Origin: Geodermatophilus siccatus
GTDB taxonomy: Bacteria; Actinomycetota; Actinomycetes; Mycobacteriales; Geodermatophilaceae
Direction of reading: 5' to 3'
Assembly: GCF_900103785.1 (NCBI RefSeq)
Contig: NZ_FNHE01000010.1
Location: forward strand, 155,308-219,307
DNA: 64,000 nucleotides
Numbering within the stretch: the first letter of the stretch is position 1; each line of letters starts with the position of its first letter. Below, piece after piece: positions 1 through 8,705 of this stretch. Below the pieces are notes generated by a model. The model ran no database searches. It was given only the letters and a program-made list of their open reading frames with translations, and was not told the origin of the DNA. The translations under genes were made by a program, and so were the position numbers.

Positions 1-1318
1 GCAGCTCGAAGATCGCCGAGCGGATGCGGGCGATGGTGCCGTCGAGCTCGTCGACCCGCTCGGCCAGCGCCGCCGCCGTCTCGGGCAGCTGCTCCTCCAG
101 CGAGCGGCTCACCCGGTCCAGGGCCAGACCGGTGGCGAAGATGCGCTGGACCACGTGGTCGTGCAGGTCCCGGGCGATCCGGTCCCGGTCGGCCTGCACC
201 TGCAGTCGCCGTTCGCGTTGCTGGCTGCGGGCCAGCTCCAGGGCGACCGAGGCCTGCGCGGCGAAGACCGACGCCAGCTCGAGGGTGTCCGGCTCGAAGG
301 GCTCCCGCCCGCGCCGCCGCATGGCGACGACGGTCCCCAGCGCCGGACGACCGCCCAGCGGGATCATCAGCGTGGGGCCGAAGCGCTCGGTCAGCTCGCC
401 GAGCACCGGAGCGCGCTGGCCGCCGACCGCGGCGGCGCTGACGTCGGGGATGAGCACCGGCGTGCCGGTGCGGTGCGCCGTCCCCAGCTGCGTGTCGGTC
501 AGCGGGAGGCGCACACCCTCGGCGTACTCGTAGTAGTGCGCGCCGACGGCCACCACCACGGTGAGCACGTTCTCGTCGTCGGGGCTCGGCACCAGCACGC
601 CGGCGGCGTCGGCCGAGGCGAGATCGGCGACCTGCTCGCCGATGGAGCGCAGCACCGTGTCGGGGTCGGCGCCGGACAGCAGCGCGGTCGCGATGTCCGT
701 GCCGGCCTGGGCCCACGCGCGGCGGTGCTCGGCCCGCTCGACCAGCTCGGCGTTGCCGATGGCCAGGCCGGCGGCGGCGGCCAGCCCGACCGCCGCGGCC
801 TGGTCGGCGTCGGTGAACGCGTCGACGCGCTCGACGGTCAGGAAGAGGTGGCCGAACACCGCCCCCCGCACCCGGACCGGGACCCCGAGGAACGAGCGCA
901 TCGGCGGGTGGCCGGGTGGGAAGCCGACCGCCTCCGGGTGGGTGGTCAGGTCGGCCAGGCGCAGCGGCTCGGACCGTCCCAGCAGCAGGCCGACGACGCC
1001 GGCCCCGACCGGCGACCGGCCGATCCGCTCCCGCGTGGCGGCGTCCATGCCGACGACGACGAAGCGCTCGTAGGCCGCGCCGGTGTCGTCGAGGACACCG
1101 AGCGCGCCGTACGTGGCCCCGGTGGTCTCGACGGCGGCCTGCACGATCCCGTGCAGCGTGCCGTCGACCTGGGCGCTGTGCGCCGTGGGCTGGCTGCCCG
1201 GGACGGACACCTCGGCCGAGGACAGGTCGACCGCCCCGGCACCGGGCGGGGTCAGGGCCCGGCGGTCGGGGTGCTCCTGGGGGAGCGGCGGGGACGTGGT
1301 GATGCCGGCCTCCGTCAC
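1..1318 (-). CDS. GAF-domain sensor histidine kinase, DevS/DosT-like (3' end cut by window)
   Basis: Cytoplasmic sensor kinase. About 439 codons are visible and the ATPase domain lies beyond base 1. Reading the minus strand from GTG at 1318 gives two tandem GAF-like domains (roughly residues 40-190 and 205-360), then a HisKA_3-type H-box RDLHDHVVQRIFATGL with the phospho-acceptor His near residue 386. This layout and H-box are those of the actinobacterial DevS/DosT (DosS) family, whose first GAF may hold haem; haem binding cannot be shown from sequence. The GTG start overlaps the stop of the upstream USP gene (GTGA), so the two are probably translationally coupled. No response regulator is in view; it may lie downstream, outside the window. 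Confidence 0.88.
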   Translation of the reverse strand, partial: MTEAGITTSPPLPQEHPDRRALTPPGAGAVDLSSAEVSVPGSQPTAHSAQVDGTLHGIVQAAVETTGATYGALGVLDDTGAAYERFVVVGMDAATRERIGRSPVGAGVVGLLLGRSEPLRLADLTTHPEAVGFPPGHPPMRSFLGVPVRVRGAVFGHLFLTVERVDAFTDADQAAAVGLAAAAGLAIGNAELVERAEHRRAWAQAGTDIATALLSGADPDTVLRSIGEQVADLASADAAGVLVPSPDDENVLTVVVAVGAHYYEYAEGVRLPLTDTQLGTAHRTGTPVLIPDVSAAAVGGQRAPVLGELTERFGPTLMIPLGGRPALGTVVAMRRRGREPFEPDTLELASVFAAQASVALELARSQQRERRLQVQADRDRIARDLHDHVVQRIFATGLALDRVSRSLEEQLPETAAALAERVDELDGTIARIRSAIFEL

Positions 1319-1845
1319 GCGCCGCGGGCGAGGCGGCGGGTCGGCTGCCGGGGGACGGCGGGGCGCAACAGGGTCTTGCCCCGGCTGCTGACCACCACCA
1401 GGTCGGCGCCGCGCGTGGCGCTGCTGAGCGCCTCGAACACCGGCCGCTCGAGGACGGCGGTGCGGACGCGGCCGGTGACGCCGGTCTCGGCGATGGCCCG
1501 CAGCACCTGGGCCTCCAGCCGCTCCAGCGCGACGGCGCCCGTGCGCCGCCCCGGGCGGGAGACGCCGGGGAGCGTGTCGTCGCCGTCGTCGTCGACCACC
1601 CAGACGGCGACCACGGTGGCCTCCCGGCGGGCGGCCTCCCGCAGCGCCCACACCAGGGCGCCGTGCGCGGCCGGCGAGCCGTCGACGTCGACGAGCAGCC
1701 AGGGGTTCTGCCGTCGCGGCAGCAGCGGGGTGAGCCGCATCGGCTCCACCCGGCGATCGCCGCGCGCGTCGTCCACGGCGCGGTCCGCGGGGCTGCCCGG
1801 CCGATCCTGTTCCGGCTCGTCCCTGAACCGGTGCGCGTCCTCCAT
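1315..1845 (-). CDS. Universal stress protein domain protein
   Basis: Single USP domain: NPWLLVDVDGSPAAHGAL at the front, a central VVAVWVVDD strand, and VVVSSRGK near the end. The usual ATP-binding signature G-x2-G-x9-G(S/T) is degraded after SSRGK, so nucleotide binding is doubtful. Three starts are possible. ATG at 1911 overlaps the TGA of the upstream methyltransferase (ATGA). ATG at 1845 is used here. ATG at 1740 is preceded by GGTGGAG and gives a typical USP length of 141 residues. The 3' end overlaps the kinase start, so methyltransferase, USP and kinase read as one unit. USP plus DevS-type kinase is a common pairing in actinobacterial hypoxia/redox regulons. Confidence 0.75.
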   Translation of the reverse strand: MEDAHRFRDEPEQDRPGSPADRAVDDARGDRRVEPMRLTPLLPRRQNPWLLVDVDGSPAAHGALVWALREAARREATVVAVWVVDDDGDDTLPGVSRPGRRTGAVALERLEAQVLRAIAETGVTGRVRTAVLERPVFEALSSATRGADLVVVSSRGKTLLRPAVPRQPTRRLARGA

Positions 1846-1907
1846 GCGGCGATCGTGTACCGCCCCGTTGCGGGGCGGCAGGGACCAAGGGCCCGCGGCG
1901 GGCGAGG

Positions 1908-2789
1908 TCATGGCGTGACTGATCCATCCCGGTGGGTGACTGGGTGTGTCACAGCGGACCGTGACGATCCGGATACGCGGATCTCCGGGGACGTCCCCAG
2001 TACGACCGTCGCGTCGCGCTCCTCGTCCCGGACCACGTCCGCCCGCAGTCCGGCCGCCCGCACCGCCGCGGCGGTGCGCGGCGCCTGGCGGGCACTGGTC
2101 TCGACGAGGAGGGTCCCGCCGGGCGCCAGCCAGCACCGCGCCTCCGCGGCCACCCGGCGCTGCAGGACGGTGCCGTCGGGGCCGCCGTCCAGTGCGCGGC
2201 GCGGCTCGGCGTCGCGCGCCTCGGTCGGCATGAGCGCCACCGCCGCACTGGGCACGTAGGGGGCGTTGACCGCCAGCAGGTCCACCCGGCCGCGGAGCGC
2301 GGCCGGCAGCGCGGCGTAGAGGTCGCCCTGGTGCACCCGGCCGCCGACCGGCTCGAGGTTGCGCCGGGCGCAGCGGACGGCGACCGGGTCGACGTCGGCC
2401 GCGTGCAGCTCGACCGGGCCCAGGCCGGCGGCCACGGCGAGCGCGACCGCGCCGGAGCCGCAGCACAGGTCGACGACCACCGGGGTACCGGGAGCGGAGC
2501 GCAGCAGCGCCACCGCCTGCTCGACCAGCAGCGCGGTCCGCTGCCGCGGCACGAAGACGCCGGACTCGACCGCGACGCGCAGACCGCAGAACCGCGCCCA
2601 GCCGAGGACCGTCTCCAGCGGCTCGCCGGCCACCCGACGGTCCACCATCGCGGCGAGGTCCGCCGGGCCGGCGGCCGCGGCGAGCAGCTCGGCGGCCTCC
2701 TCCTCGGCGAACACGCAGCCGGCCGCGCGCAGCCGGGCGACCAGGGGCGACGGAGGCTCCGGGGGGACGTCGTCCAGCGACGGTGGCAC
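1908..2789 (-). CDS. PrmC/HemK-related protein N5-glutamine methyltransferase
   Basis: SAM-dependent class I methyltransferase, 293 residues from a GTG with a GGAGG three bases upstream. The SAM-binding motif I is VVDLCCGSGAVALAV and the acidic loop is HAADVDP. The catalytic motif that is NPPY in PrmC reads NAPY here (VNAPYVPSAAV). This matches the actinobacterial PrmC-related group annotated as putative protein-(glutamine-N5) methyltransferase, not the housekeeping release-factor enzyme, which usually sits next to prfA. The protein substrate is unknown. The gene is divergent from the small membrane protein at 2918 and overlaps a possible start of the USP gene downstream. Confidence 0.78.
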   Translation of the reverse strand: MPPSLDDVPPEPPSPLVARLRAAGCVFAEEEAAELLAAAAGPADLAAMVDRRVAGEPLETVLGWARFCGLRVAVESGVFVPRQRTALLVEQAVALLRSAPGTPVVVDLCCGSGAVALAVAAGLGPVELHAADVDPVAVRCARRNLEPVGGRVHQGDLYAALPAALRGRVDLLAVNAPYVPSAAVALMPTEARDAEPRRALDGGPDGTVLQRRVAAEARCWLAPGGTLLVETSARQAPRTAAAVRAAGLRADVVRDEERDATVVLGTSPEIRVSGSSRSAVTHPVTHRDGSVTP

Positions 2790-2917
2790 GGGCCTCCGCC
2801 CCCTCCCGACTCCGGCTGCCCGCGAGGCTACGGGCGGGTGGCGGCGTGCATGGGTGGCGCGCCCGCGGGGCAGGGAGGTCGTGCGCGAGCCAGGTCCGAC
2901 CGGCGACAGGAGCCACC

Positions 2918-3154
2918 ATGCCGACACCCGACCCACGTCCTCCCGGCGAGGACCGCTCCGGTGAGGACCGCCCGAGCTCCCGGGGCCGCCGGGGGAGGGC
3001 CGTCGTCGCCAGCACGTTCCTCGCCGGACTGGCGATCGTCCTGGCCGTCCTGCTGCTCGTCCCGCGGTGCAGCCAGGCGGTGCAGGACAACGGGTCGGCC
3101 GTCGACGCGCCGTCGGTCGTCGAGCAGACCGTCCCTCAGGCCGACCGGCCGTAG
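2918..3154 (+). CDS. Small single-pass membrane protein of unknown function
   Basis: A 78-residue product starting at ATG 2918, six bases after AGGAG. The N-terminal third is charged and proline-rich. One strongly hydrophobic segment follows (VVASTFLAGLAIVLAVLLLV, about residues 30-49), then a 29-residue polar tail. The charge pattern (RRGR before the helix) suggests the N-terminus is cytoplasmic. No family is recognised. It converges on the next gene with a shared hairpin between them. Confidence 0.6.
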   Translation: MPTPDPRPPGEDRSGEDRPSSRGRRGRAVVASTFLAGLAIVLAVLLLVPRCSQAVQDNGSAVDAPSVVEQTVPQADRP

Positions 3155-3167
3155 CCCGGCACCCCGG

Positions 3168-3204
3168 AGCCCCGGCGGCCGTCGAGGACGGGCACGCCGG
3201 GGCT
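3168..3204. terminator. Hairpin between convergent genes
   Basis: Perfect 10-bp inverted repeat AGCCCCGGCG / CGCCGGGGCT with a 17-base loop, between two converging genes. There is no T-run, as is common for terminators in high-GC actinobacteria. It could serve both strands. Confidence 0.55.
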
Positions 3205-3223
3205 CTCTCGCGTGCCGGTCCGG

Positions 3224-3865
3224 TCAGACGGTGAAGCCGACGCGGTCGATCTTGCGGTGGTAGCGGGTGCCGAGCCCGCCTCCGAGCAGCGCACCGAGCA
3301 GCGAGACCAGCGCGGCGGCGACGCCGGCGACGACGCCTGCGGTGGTGGCGGTGCTGCCGCTGACCGGGATGCTCGGCAGGTTCAGCTGGGAGAGCACGTT
3401 GTACTGCGCGCCCAGCACCACGCCGAGGACGCCGAGCACGACGACGACCAGCAGGCCGATGAGCCACACGGCCAGGCCCTGCCGGGCCCCGTCGAAGCGG
3501 GCCATCCGGCCGGCCACGTAGCCGCCGGCGAGATAGGCGACGAAGAGCACGACCAGCAGGGCGATGCCGCCGGTGAGACCGATGGTGGTGGCCTGCTGGG
3601 CGGCCTCGTCCGCGGTGTCCACCTGGCTGAGGCCGAAGGCGACACCGGCCGCCGAGAGGACGGCCAGCAGCAGCACGGCCAGCCCGTTGGCCGACAGCCA
3701 GCCGAAGAACGCCGCGCCCCACTTGATGCCGCCGAAGCGGGCGTGCTGCGCGTCGACGGCGTCCCGGGCGGCCCCGCGGGTGGCGTGCGCGCCCTCCGGT
3801 GCGGCCGGGGCGGCCGCCGCGGTGGGGGCGTCGAGGCGGGTGCGGGTGCGATCGGGCTCGGTCAT
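3224..3865 (-). CDS. Four-helix integral membrane protein of unknown function
   Basis: 213 residues from ATG 3865 with AGGAG upstream; a GTG one codon earlier is possible. A 60-residue Ala/Pro-rich cytoplasmic head ends in RFGGIKWGAAFFGWL. About four hydrophobic segments follow, including LAVLLLAVLSAAGVAFGL, a GG-rich segment with YLAGGYVAGRMARFDG, LAVWLIGLLVVVVLGVLGVV and a final helix before a basic tail. The YLAGGY-AGR motif occurs in small actinobacterial membrane proteins of unknown role. It stands alone, upstream of tRNA-Gly. Confidence 0.65.
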   Translation of the reverse strand: MTEPDRTRTRLDAPTAAAAPAAPEGAHATRGAARDAVDAQHARFGGIKWGAAFFGWLSANGLAVLLLAVLSAAGVAFGLSQVDTADEAAQQATTIGLTGGIALLVVLFVAYLAGGYVAGRMARFDGARQGLAVWLIGLLVVVVLGVLGVVLGAQYNVLSQLNLPSIPVSGSTATTAGVVAGVAAALVSLLGALLGGGLGTRYHRKIDRVGFTV

Positions 3866-4087
3866 CACGTCTCCTCGTGGACGACAGAGGGCCCGGGATG
3901 GGTGCCCGGCCGCCCCCGTGGCAAACGGGTCGTGACCGGATCGTGTGACGCGCTGACCAGGGAGGACGCGCCCCGCCGAGCTGGGTCACCGCCGGAGGAC
4001 GGCTCCGTCACGGACGGTCCGGCGGGGTCCACCGTGGGGAGCGGGGCGGTCATGGGTGCTGACCGGTCGACCGGCCCGGAGGCGGAG

Positions 4088-4158
4088 AGCGGGTGACGAG
4101 AATCGAACTCGCACTGTCAGCTTGGGAAGCTGATGTTCTGCCATTGAACTACACCCGC
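4088..4158 (-). tRNA. tRNA-Gly, anticodon CCC
   Basis: 71-nt cloverleaf read on the minus strand. The acceptor stem is GCGGGTG / CACCCGC with a T discriminator, normal for glycine. The anticodon stem is TCAGC / GCTGA around the loop TTCCCAA, giving anticodon CCC. The T-arm is GCGAG TTCGATT CTCGT. The 3' CCA is not encoded and must be added by CCA-adding enzyme. CCC reads the GGG codon, useful in a very GC-rich genome. Confidence 0.95.
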
Positions 4159-4174
4159 GGAGTGCGCCCCGAGC

Positions 4175-6910
4175 TTACCGGAGCGCCCCGTCGGAGGGGA
4201 GCGGGGGGCCGCCCGTGCGGATGACGACGGTGGTGCCGGCCGGGCTGGGCGTCGCCGTGATCTGGCCGACGGCGCTCATCAGCATCGAGCCCCGGCCGCG
4301 GTCCATGCTCGGCACCCGCTCGCGCCACCGGCCGTAGTCGCGGACCGCGACCTCCACCCGGCCCCCCACGACCTCGGCGCCGACGTCGATGACCGGCTCG
4401 GCGGGGTCCTGGGCGTGCTCGATGGCGTTCGTGGCCGCCTCGCAGGCCGCCAGGACCAGGTCGTAGGCGAGGTCCTCGTCCAGGCCCGCCTCGGCGAACA
4501 GCGCCCGCAGCCGCCGGCGCAGCGCCGCGACCGACCGGGTGTCGGACGGGAAGCGCCAGTGCCGGCGGACGGCGGTGTCCACGGGGGCGACGGGAGCCGG
4601 CGGTGCCTGACCCCCGGCGGACGGCGCGGTCGCGGGTGGGGCCGCCGGCAGGTGCGGGCGGGGCGGCACCGCGGGGACGGCGTCCCCGTCGGCCGCGGCG
4701 GTCGCGGACTGCTCGGCGGGGGGCGCGGGACGGGTGACCCCGGCCGCGCGCCCGGCGGCGCGCTCCAGCACCGCGCGCAGCCGCCCGATCAGCTCGGCGG
4801 ACTCGAACGGCTTGGCCAGGTAGTCGTCCACCCCGGCGTCGAAGCCCTCGACCGCGGCCTCCTGGCCGGCCCGGGCGGTGAGCATGACGACCGGGAGGTC
4901 GCGCACGGCGGGGTCGGCCCGCAGGGCGCGGAGCAGGTCGAAGCCGTCGAGTCCGGGCATCATCACGTCGGTCACGACGACGTCGGGCCGCGCGGCCGCG
5001 ATGCTCTCCAGCGCCTCCTGGCCGTTGGTCGCCGTCCGCACGGTCCAGACCGGGGACAGCAGCCGGGTCAGGTAGGCGCGCATGTCGGCGTTGTCGTCGA
5101 CGACCAGCACGCTGGTGCCGGGCGTGCTGGCCGGCGTCCGCGGGCCGGCGGCGTCGGGGACGTCGTCCCACGGCGTGACCACGCCGCCGCGCGAGGACGC
5201 CGACGGGACGGCGGGTGCGCCGGCCGGGGCGTCGGGCGCGCCGAAGGGCACCCGCACCGTGAAGGTGCTGCCGGTGCCGGGCTCGCTCGTGGCGCTGACC
5301 TCGCCGCCGTGCAGGGTGACCAGCTCGCGCACGAGGGCCAGGCCCAGCCCGCTGCCCTCGCGGCTGCGCGCCGCGGTGCCCACACCGCGGTGGAACCGCT
5401 CGAACAGGTGCGGCAGCTCCGCGGCGGGGATGCCCACGCCGGTGTCGGCCACCGTCAGCACCAGGTCGTCGCCGTCGGCCCGCAGCGTGACGTCGATGCC
5501 GCCGACGAAGGTGTACTTCACCGCGTTGGCGACCAGGTTGAGGACGATCTTCTCCCACATCCGCGGGTCGACGTGGGCGGGCCGGTCCAGCGGCGGGCAG
5601 TCGACGGTGAGCCGCAGGCCCGCGCGCTCGGCGGCGGCCCGCAGCACCCCGGCCAGCTCGGTGGTGAAGGCGGCGACGTCGGTCTCCACCCGCACCGCGG
5701 ACGCCCGGCCGGCCTCGATGCTGACGAACTCCAGCAGGTCGTTGACCAGCCGCTGCAGCCGCTGGCCGTTGCGCAGCGCCAGCGTCAGCGACTCGCGGAC
5801 GCCGGCGGGCAACGCGGGCCCGTGCTCGGCGAGGGTGTCGGCGATCGGGCCCAGCAGCAGGGTGAGCGGGGTGCGCAGCTCGTGGCTGACGTTGGCGAAG
5901 AACGCCGTCTTCGCCTGGTCGAGCTCGGCCAGTGCCTCGGCCCGGGCGCGCTCCTCGGCGTAGGCGCGGGCGTTGCGGACGGCGGCGGCGAACTGACCGG
6001 CGAGCAGCTCGTGGAAGGAGCGGTACTCCTCGTCCAGCGCGCGGTTGGGGTTCACGCCGACCACCAGCGCGCCCACGCCGTCGCCGTCGGGGCCGCCGAG
6101 GGGGCAGACGACGGCCTCGCTGACGGCGTCGCCGAAGGGCCCGCCGGTCAGGCCCAGGTCGGCGACGGACGGGGGGAGCAGCTCGTCGGGCGAGGCGGCG
6201 ACCTCGGGCAGCTGTCCGGGCGCGCAGCCGACCACCGCGGCGCGGCGGAGGCCGGGCGCCCCGGGGGCGGCGAGGTAGACGGCGGCGAACGGCACGTCGA
6301 GCGGGTCGCCGGCCAGCGCGGCGGCCATCGCCGCCACCGTCGCGGTCTCGTCGACCAGCTCACCGGTCGACGTCGCCACGTCGTGCAGCAGCCGCTGCCG
6401 GCGCTCGGCCAGCACCTGCCGGGTCACCTCGGTGCAGACCGCGTGCATGCCCGCGACGCGGCCGTCGTCGCCGTAGGCGGGCGCGTGGGAGACGGTGAAG
6501 TAGGTCTCCTCGCGGTAGCCGGCGCGCTCGAGGAGCAGGAGCAGCTGCGGGATCCAGGACGCCTCGCGGGCGGCCATCGCGTGCTCCACCGGCTCCTGCA
6601 GCGCCGCCCAGCCCTCGGCGAGGGTCACCCGCAGGTCGTCGCCGATGGCGCCGGGGTGCTTGGTGCCGATCAGCGTCGCGTAGGCGTCGTTGTAGAACTG
6701 GGTGTAGCGCGGTCCCCAGGTCAGGATCATCGGGAACCGCGAGACCAGCACCGTGCGGACGGCGTGCCGCAGGCTGGCCGGCCAGGCCTCGACCGGGCCC
6801 ACCGGGGTGGTGGACCAGTCCAGGGCGGCCATCAGCCGGCCGTTCTCGCCACCGTCACCGAAGAGCTCGTCGTCCCCGGGGGCCGGGGACGGGCGGGCGC
6901 CTGTGCTCAC
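4175..6910 (-). CDS. Hybrid PAS-GAF sensor kinase with receiver and C-terminal RsbW-like ATPase
   Basis: A 911-residue cytoplasmic multidomain signalling protein. In order: PAS (about 25-165), GAF (170-320), HisKA with FFANVSHELRTPL (His near 343), HATPase with NLVANAVKY and GSGLGLALV, a receiver domain with VLVVDDNADMRAYL and the phospho-acceptor Asp near 648 in TDVMMPGLDG, and then a second ATPase from about residue 785. That last domain is of the anti-sigma/RsbW kind, with ACEAATNAIEHA as its N-box. No PP2C phosphatase domain is present. The arrangement suggests that phosphorelay output passes to a partner-switch (sigma/anti-sigma) system. GTG 6910 was chosen as the start; GGGGAGG lies 11 bases upstream. 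It sits alone between tRNA-Gly and the chemoreceptor pair. Confidence 0.85.
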   Translation of the reverse strand: MSTGARPSPAPGDDELFGDGGENGRLMAALDWSTTPVGPVEAWPASLRHAVRTVLVSRFPMILTWGPRYTQFYNDAYATLIGTKHPGAIGDDLRVTLAEGWAALQEPVEHAMAAREASWIPQLLLLLERAGYREETYFTVSHAPAYGDDGRVAGMHAVCTEVTRQVLAERRQRLLHDVATSTGELVDETATVAAMAAALAGDPLDVPFAAVYLAAPGAPGLRRAAVVGCAPGQLPEVAASPDELLPPSVADLGLTGGPFGDAVSEAVVCPLGGPDGDGVGALVVGVNPNRALDEEYRSFHELLAGQFAAAVRNARAYAEERARAEALAELDQAKTAFFANVSHELRTPLTLLLGPIADTLAEHGPALPAGVRESLTLALRNGQRLQRLVNDLLEFVSIEAGRASAVRVETDVAAFTTELAGVLRAAAERAGLRLTVDCPPLDRPAHVDPRMWEKIVLNLVANAVKYTFVGGIDVTLRADGDDLVLTVADTGVGIPAAELPHLFERFHRGVGTAARSREGSGLGLALVRELVTLHGGEVSATSEPGTGSTFTVRVPFGAPDAPAGAPAVPSASSRGGVVTPWDDVPDAAGPRTPASTPGTSVLVVDDNADMRAYLTRLLSPVWTVRTATNGQEALESIAAARPDVVVTDVMMPGLDGFDLLRALRADPAVRDLPVVMLTARAGQEAAVEGFDAGVDDYLAKPFESAELIGRLRAVLERAAGRAAGVTRPAPPAEQSATAAADGDAVPAVPPRPHLPAAPPATAPSAGGQAPPAPVAPVDTAVRRHWRFPSDTRSVAALRRRLRALFAEAGLDEDLAYDLVLAACEAATNAIEHAQDPAEPVIDVGAEVVGGRVEVAVRDYGRWRERVPSMDRGRGSMLMSAVGQITATPSPAGTTVVIRTGGPPLPSDGALR

Positions 6911-6969
6911 GTGCCGGCGCACCTCCCCGTGCTGGTCTCCGCCCCTCCCGACGTGGTGCGGACACACGT

Positions 6970-7007
6970 CGGTCCCGGTCCCGGTCCTGGGCCGGGTACC
7001 GGGACCG
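6970..7007. terminator. Hairpin after the chemoreceptor gene
   Basis: Inverted repeat CGGTCCCGGT / ACCGGGACCG starting 16 bases past the stop of the chemoreceptor gene on the minus strand. The left arm can pair in two registers because GGTCCC is repeated. It lies 60 bases before the next gene start. Confidence 0.5.
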
Positions 7008-7022
7008 AACGGTACCCCGCGG

Positions 7023-7988
7023 TCAGCGGCGCATCGCCCCGAGGAAGCCGGTCGCCTCCGAGCGCAGCCGCTCGGCCAGCTGGGACAGCCCGGTGACGTC
7101 CTGGCCGCCGGGACCCAGGGACGCCGAGCCGTCGACCGCGGCGGCGATGCCGTCCACGACGCCGTTCATCTCGGTGACCGTCGTCCCGACCCGGGTCATG
7201 ACCGCGGCGACCTCCTCGCAGGCGGCCCGGATCTGCTCGACCTGGGCGGTCACCCGCTCGGTGGCCCGGCCGGTCTGGTCGGCGAGGTCCTTGACCTCCG
7301 AGGCGACGACGGCGAAGCCCTTGCCCGCCTCCCCGGCCCGGGCCGCCTCGATGGTCGCGTTGAGCGCCAGCAGCCGGGTCTGGGCGGCGACGGAGTCGAT
7401 CAGCGCGATGACGTCGCGGATCTCGGCCGCCGACCGGGTGAGCGTGCTCATCGTCTCCTGCGCGGTGGACGCCTGGGCGCTCGCCGCCGAGGCAGCCTCC
7501 GCCAGCCCGGACGCCGACGCGCTCATCTCGGTCGAGGCGGTGGCCACCTGCTCCGACGTCGAGAGGACGACGGTCTCGAACTCGTCGGCCAGCAGCAGAC
7601 GGGCGTTCGTCGCCTCGGTGACCCGGCCCGCGGTCTCGCGCATGGCGTCCCGTGCGGCGTTGATGTCGGTCGCGCCCTTGCGGTAGGCGCCGGCCAGGCC
7701 GCCGGTCAGCACCGAGCGGTGGAACCGGCCGGCTGCCGCGGAGGTCAGCGCGGCCGAGGCCTCCCGCACGAAGGCGTCGGAGACGTCGAGCACCGAGTTC
7801 ACGGCGTCGTTGAGGGCCTGCAGCTCCGGCACGTCGGCCACGCCCGCCGCCGGGCGGCTGCGGGCCTCCAGGTCGCCCTGCGCGGCCGCCTGGCAGGTCC
7901 GGGTCAGCTGCTGCACGAAGGCGCGGTGCACCGCCAGCTCCTCGGCGTCGCTGAGCCGCCCGTCCCGTGGCCGTCTGCGGATGCCCAC
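7023..7988 (-). CDS. Soluble methyl-accepting chemotaxis protein
   Basis: 321-residue receptor with no transmembrane segment. The N-terminal half is helical with HAMP-like repeats ([22 protein letters not shown]). The C-terminal half is the signalling coiled coil, whose hairpin tip [19 protein letters not shown] is the CheA/CheW-binding signature. It should cluster cytoplasmically with CheA/CheW, none of which is in the window. The GTG start lies one base after the stop of the upstream PAS gene, with GGAG seven bases before it inside that gene, so PAS protein and receptor are coupled. The signalling domain is shorter than in typical membrane MCPs. Confidence 0.88.
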   Translation of the reverse strand: MGIRRRPRDGRLSDAEELAVHRAFVQQLTRTCQAAAQGDLEARSRPAAGVADVPELQALNDAVNSVLDVSDAFVREASAALTSAAAGRFHRSVLTGGLAGAYRKGATDINAARDAMRETAGRVTEATNARLLLADEFETVVLSTSEQVATASTEMSASASGLAEAASAASAQASTAQETMSTLTRSAAEIRDVIALIDSVAAQTRLLALNATIEAARAGEAGKGFAVVASEVKDLADQTGRATERVTAQVEQIRAACEEVAAVMTRVGTTVTEMNGVVDGIAAAVDGSASLGPGGQDVTGLSQLAERLRSEATGFLGAMRR

Positions 7989-7989
7989 C

Positions 7990-8565
7990 TCAGCGCTCCT
8001 CTCGCGCGATGACCGACCAGATGAACTCCTCGTACGAGCCGGCTTCCGCCGCGACCAGCTCGTCGAGCAGCCGGGAGGAGGCGGCCACCGCGGCCTTGGC
8101 CGTGGGGTGGCGCCGCTCCTCCTCGACCAGGCGCCGGTACAGCGGGGTGACCGTGCGGATCGCGCCGGGCGAGGGTCGGCGCCGGTTGGAGTGGTAGCCG
8201 ACCACCGACCCGTCGGCGGAGTAGGACGGCGTGACGTGCGCGAGCACCCAGTAGTGCGCGCCGTCGGAGGCCAGGTTGTTGATGTAGGCGAACAGCTCGC
8301 GCCCCTCGGAGAGGGTCTGCCACAGCAGCGCGAAGACCGCGCGGGGCATCTCCGGGTGGCGGATCAGGTTGTGGGGCCGGCCGATCACCTCGTCGAGCTC
8401 GTAGCGGCTGATCCGCAGGAAGACGTCGTTGGCGTAGGTGATCACGCCGCGGCCGTCGGTCTTGGAGACGATCAGCTCGTCCGGGGCGAAGGTGCGCGCC
8501 TCCCCGGTCGGTGCGACGCCCCGGCCGGCTCTCCGCGAGGCCGGCCGTTCGTGGATGTCGAGCAA
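7990..8565 (-). CDS. Aer-like PAS domain protein
   Basis: 191 residues from TTG 8565, preceded by GGAGG at five bases. A single PAS domain fills the middle: [17 protein letters not shown], then [14 protein letters not shown] and GYHSNRRRP. The [10 protein letters not shown] segment is typical of Aer-type redox PAS domains that bind FAD, so oxygen or redox sensing is likely. The C-terminal 60 residues are helical and could contact the receptor. The protein has no membrane anchor and no signalling domain of its own. The chemoreceptor follows after one base, so the two probably act together as a split energy-taxis receptor. Confidence 0.8.
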   Translation of the reverse strand: MLDIHERPASRRAGRGVAPTGEARTFAPDELIVSKTDGRGVITYANDVFLRISRYELDEVIGRPHNLIRHPEMPRAVFALLWQTLSEGRELFAYINNLASDGAHYWVLAHVTPSYSADGSVVGYHSNRRRPSPGAIRTVTPLYRRLVEEERRHPTAKAAVAASSRLLDELVAAEAGSYEEFIWSVIAREER

Positions 8566-8660
8566 GGGGTCCTCCGGTCCAGCGGGACGGTGTCGTCCCC
8601 TTCTCCATCGGCAGGGCGGCCGCGCGATGGAGTGGGGCGGCACGGGGCCCGCGGACGGCA

Positions 8661-8699
8661 CCGCGCCACCGGCCGGCGGGGAGCCGGCCGGTGGCGCGG
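8661..8699. terminator. Strong hairpin after the subtilase gene
   Basis: Perfect 16-bp arms (8661-8676 and 8684-8699) with a 7-base loop, six bases beyond the stop of the subtilase on the minus strand. No T-run. It probably ends that transcript before the PAS gene. Confidence 0.65.
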
Positions 8700-8705
8700 G
8701 AGGGG

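Noticed and set aside
155..1918. Long plus-strand open frame opposite the first kinase
   Set aside because: Antisense to a kinase with clear motifs; Arg/Gly/Pro-rich composition typical of third-position GC shadows.
3212..4096. Plus-strand gene across the membrane protein and its upstream region
   Set aside because: No ribosome site or motif; composition is Gly/Asp/Gln-rich antisense sequence.
4415..7096. 893-codon plus-strand open frame opposite the hybrid kinase
   Set aside because: No recognisable domain; the minus strand carries complete PAS, GAF, HisKA, ATPase and receiver domains.
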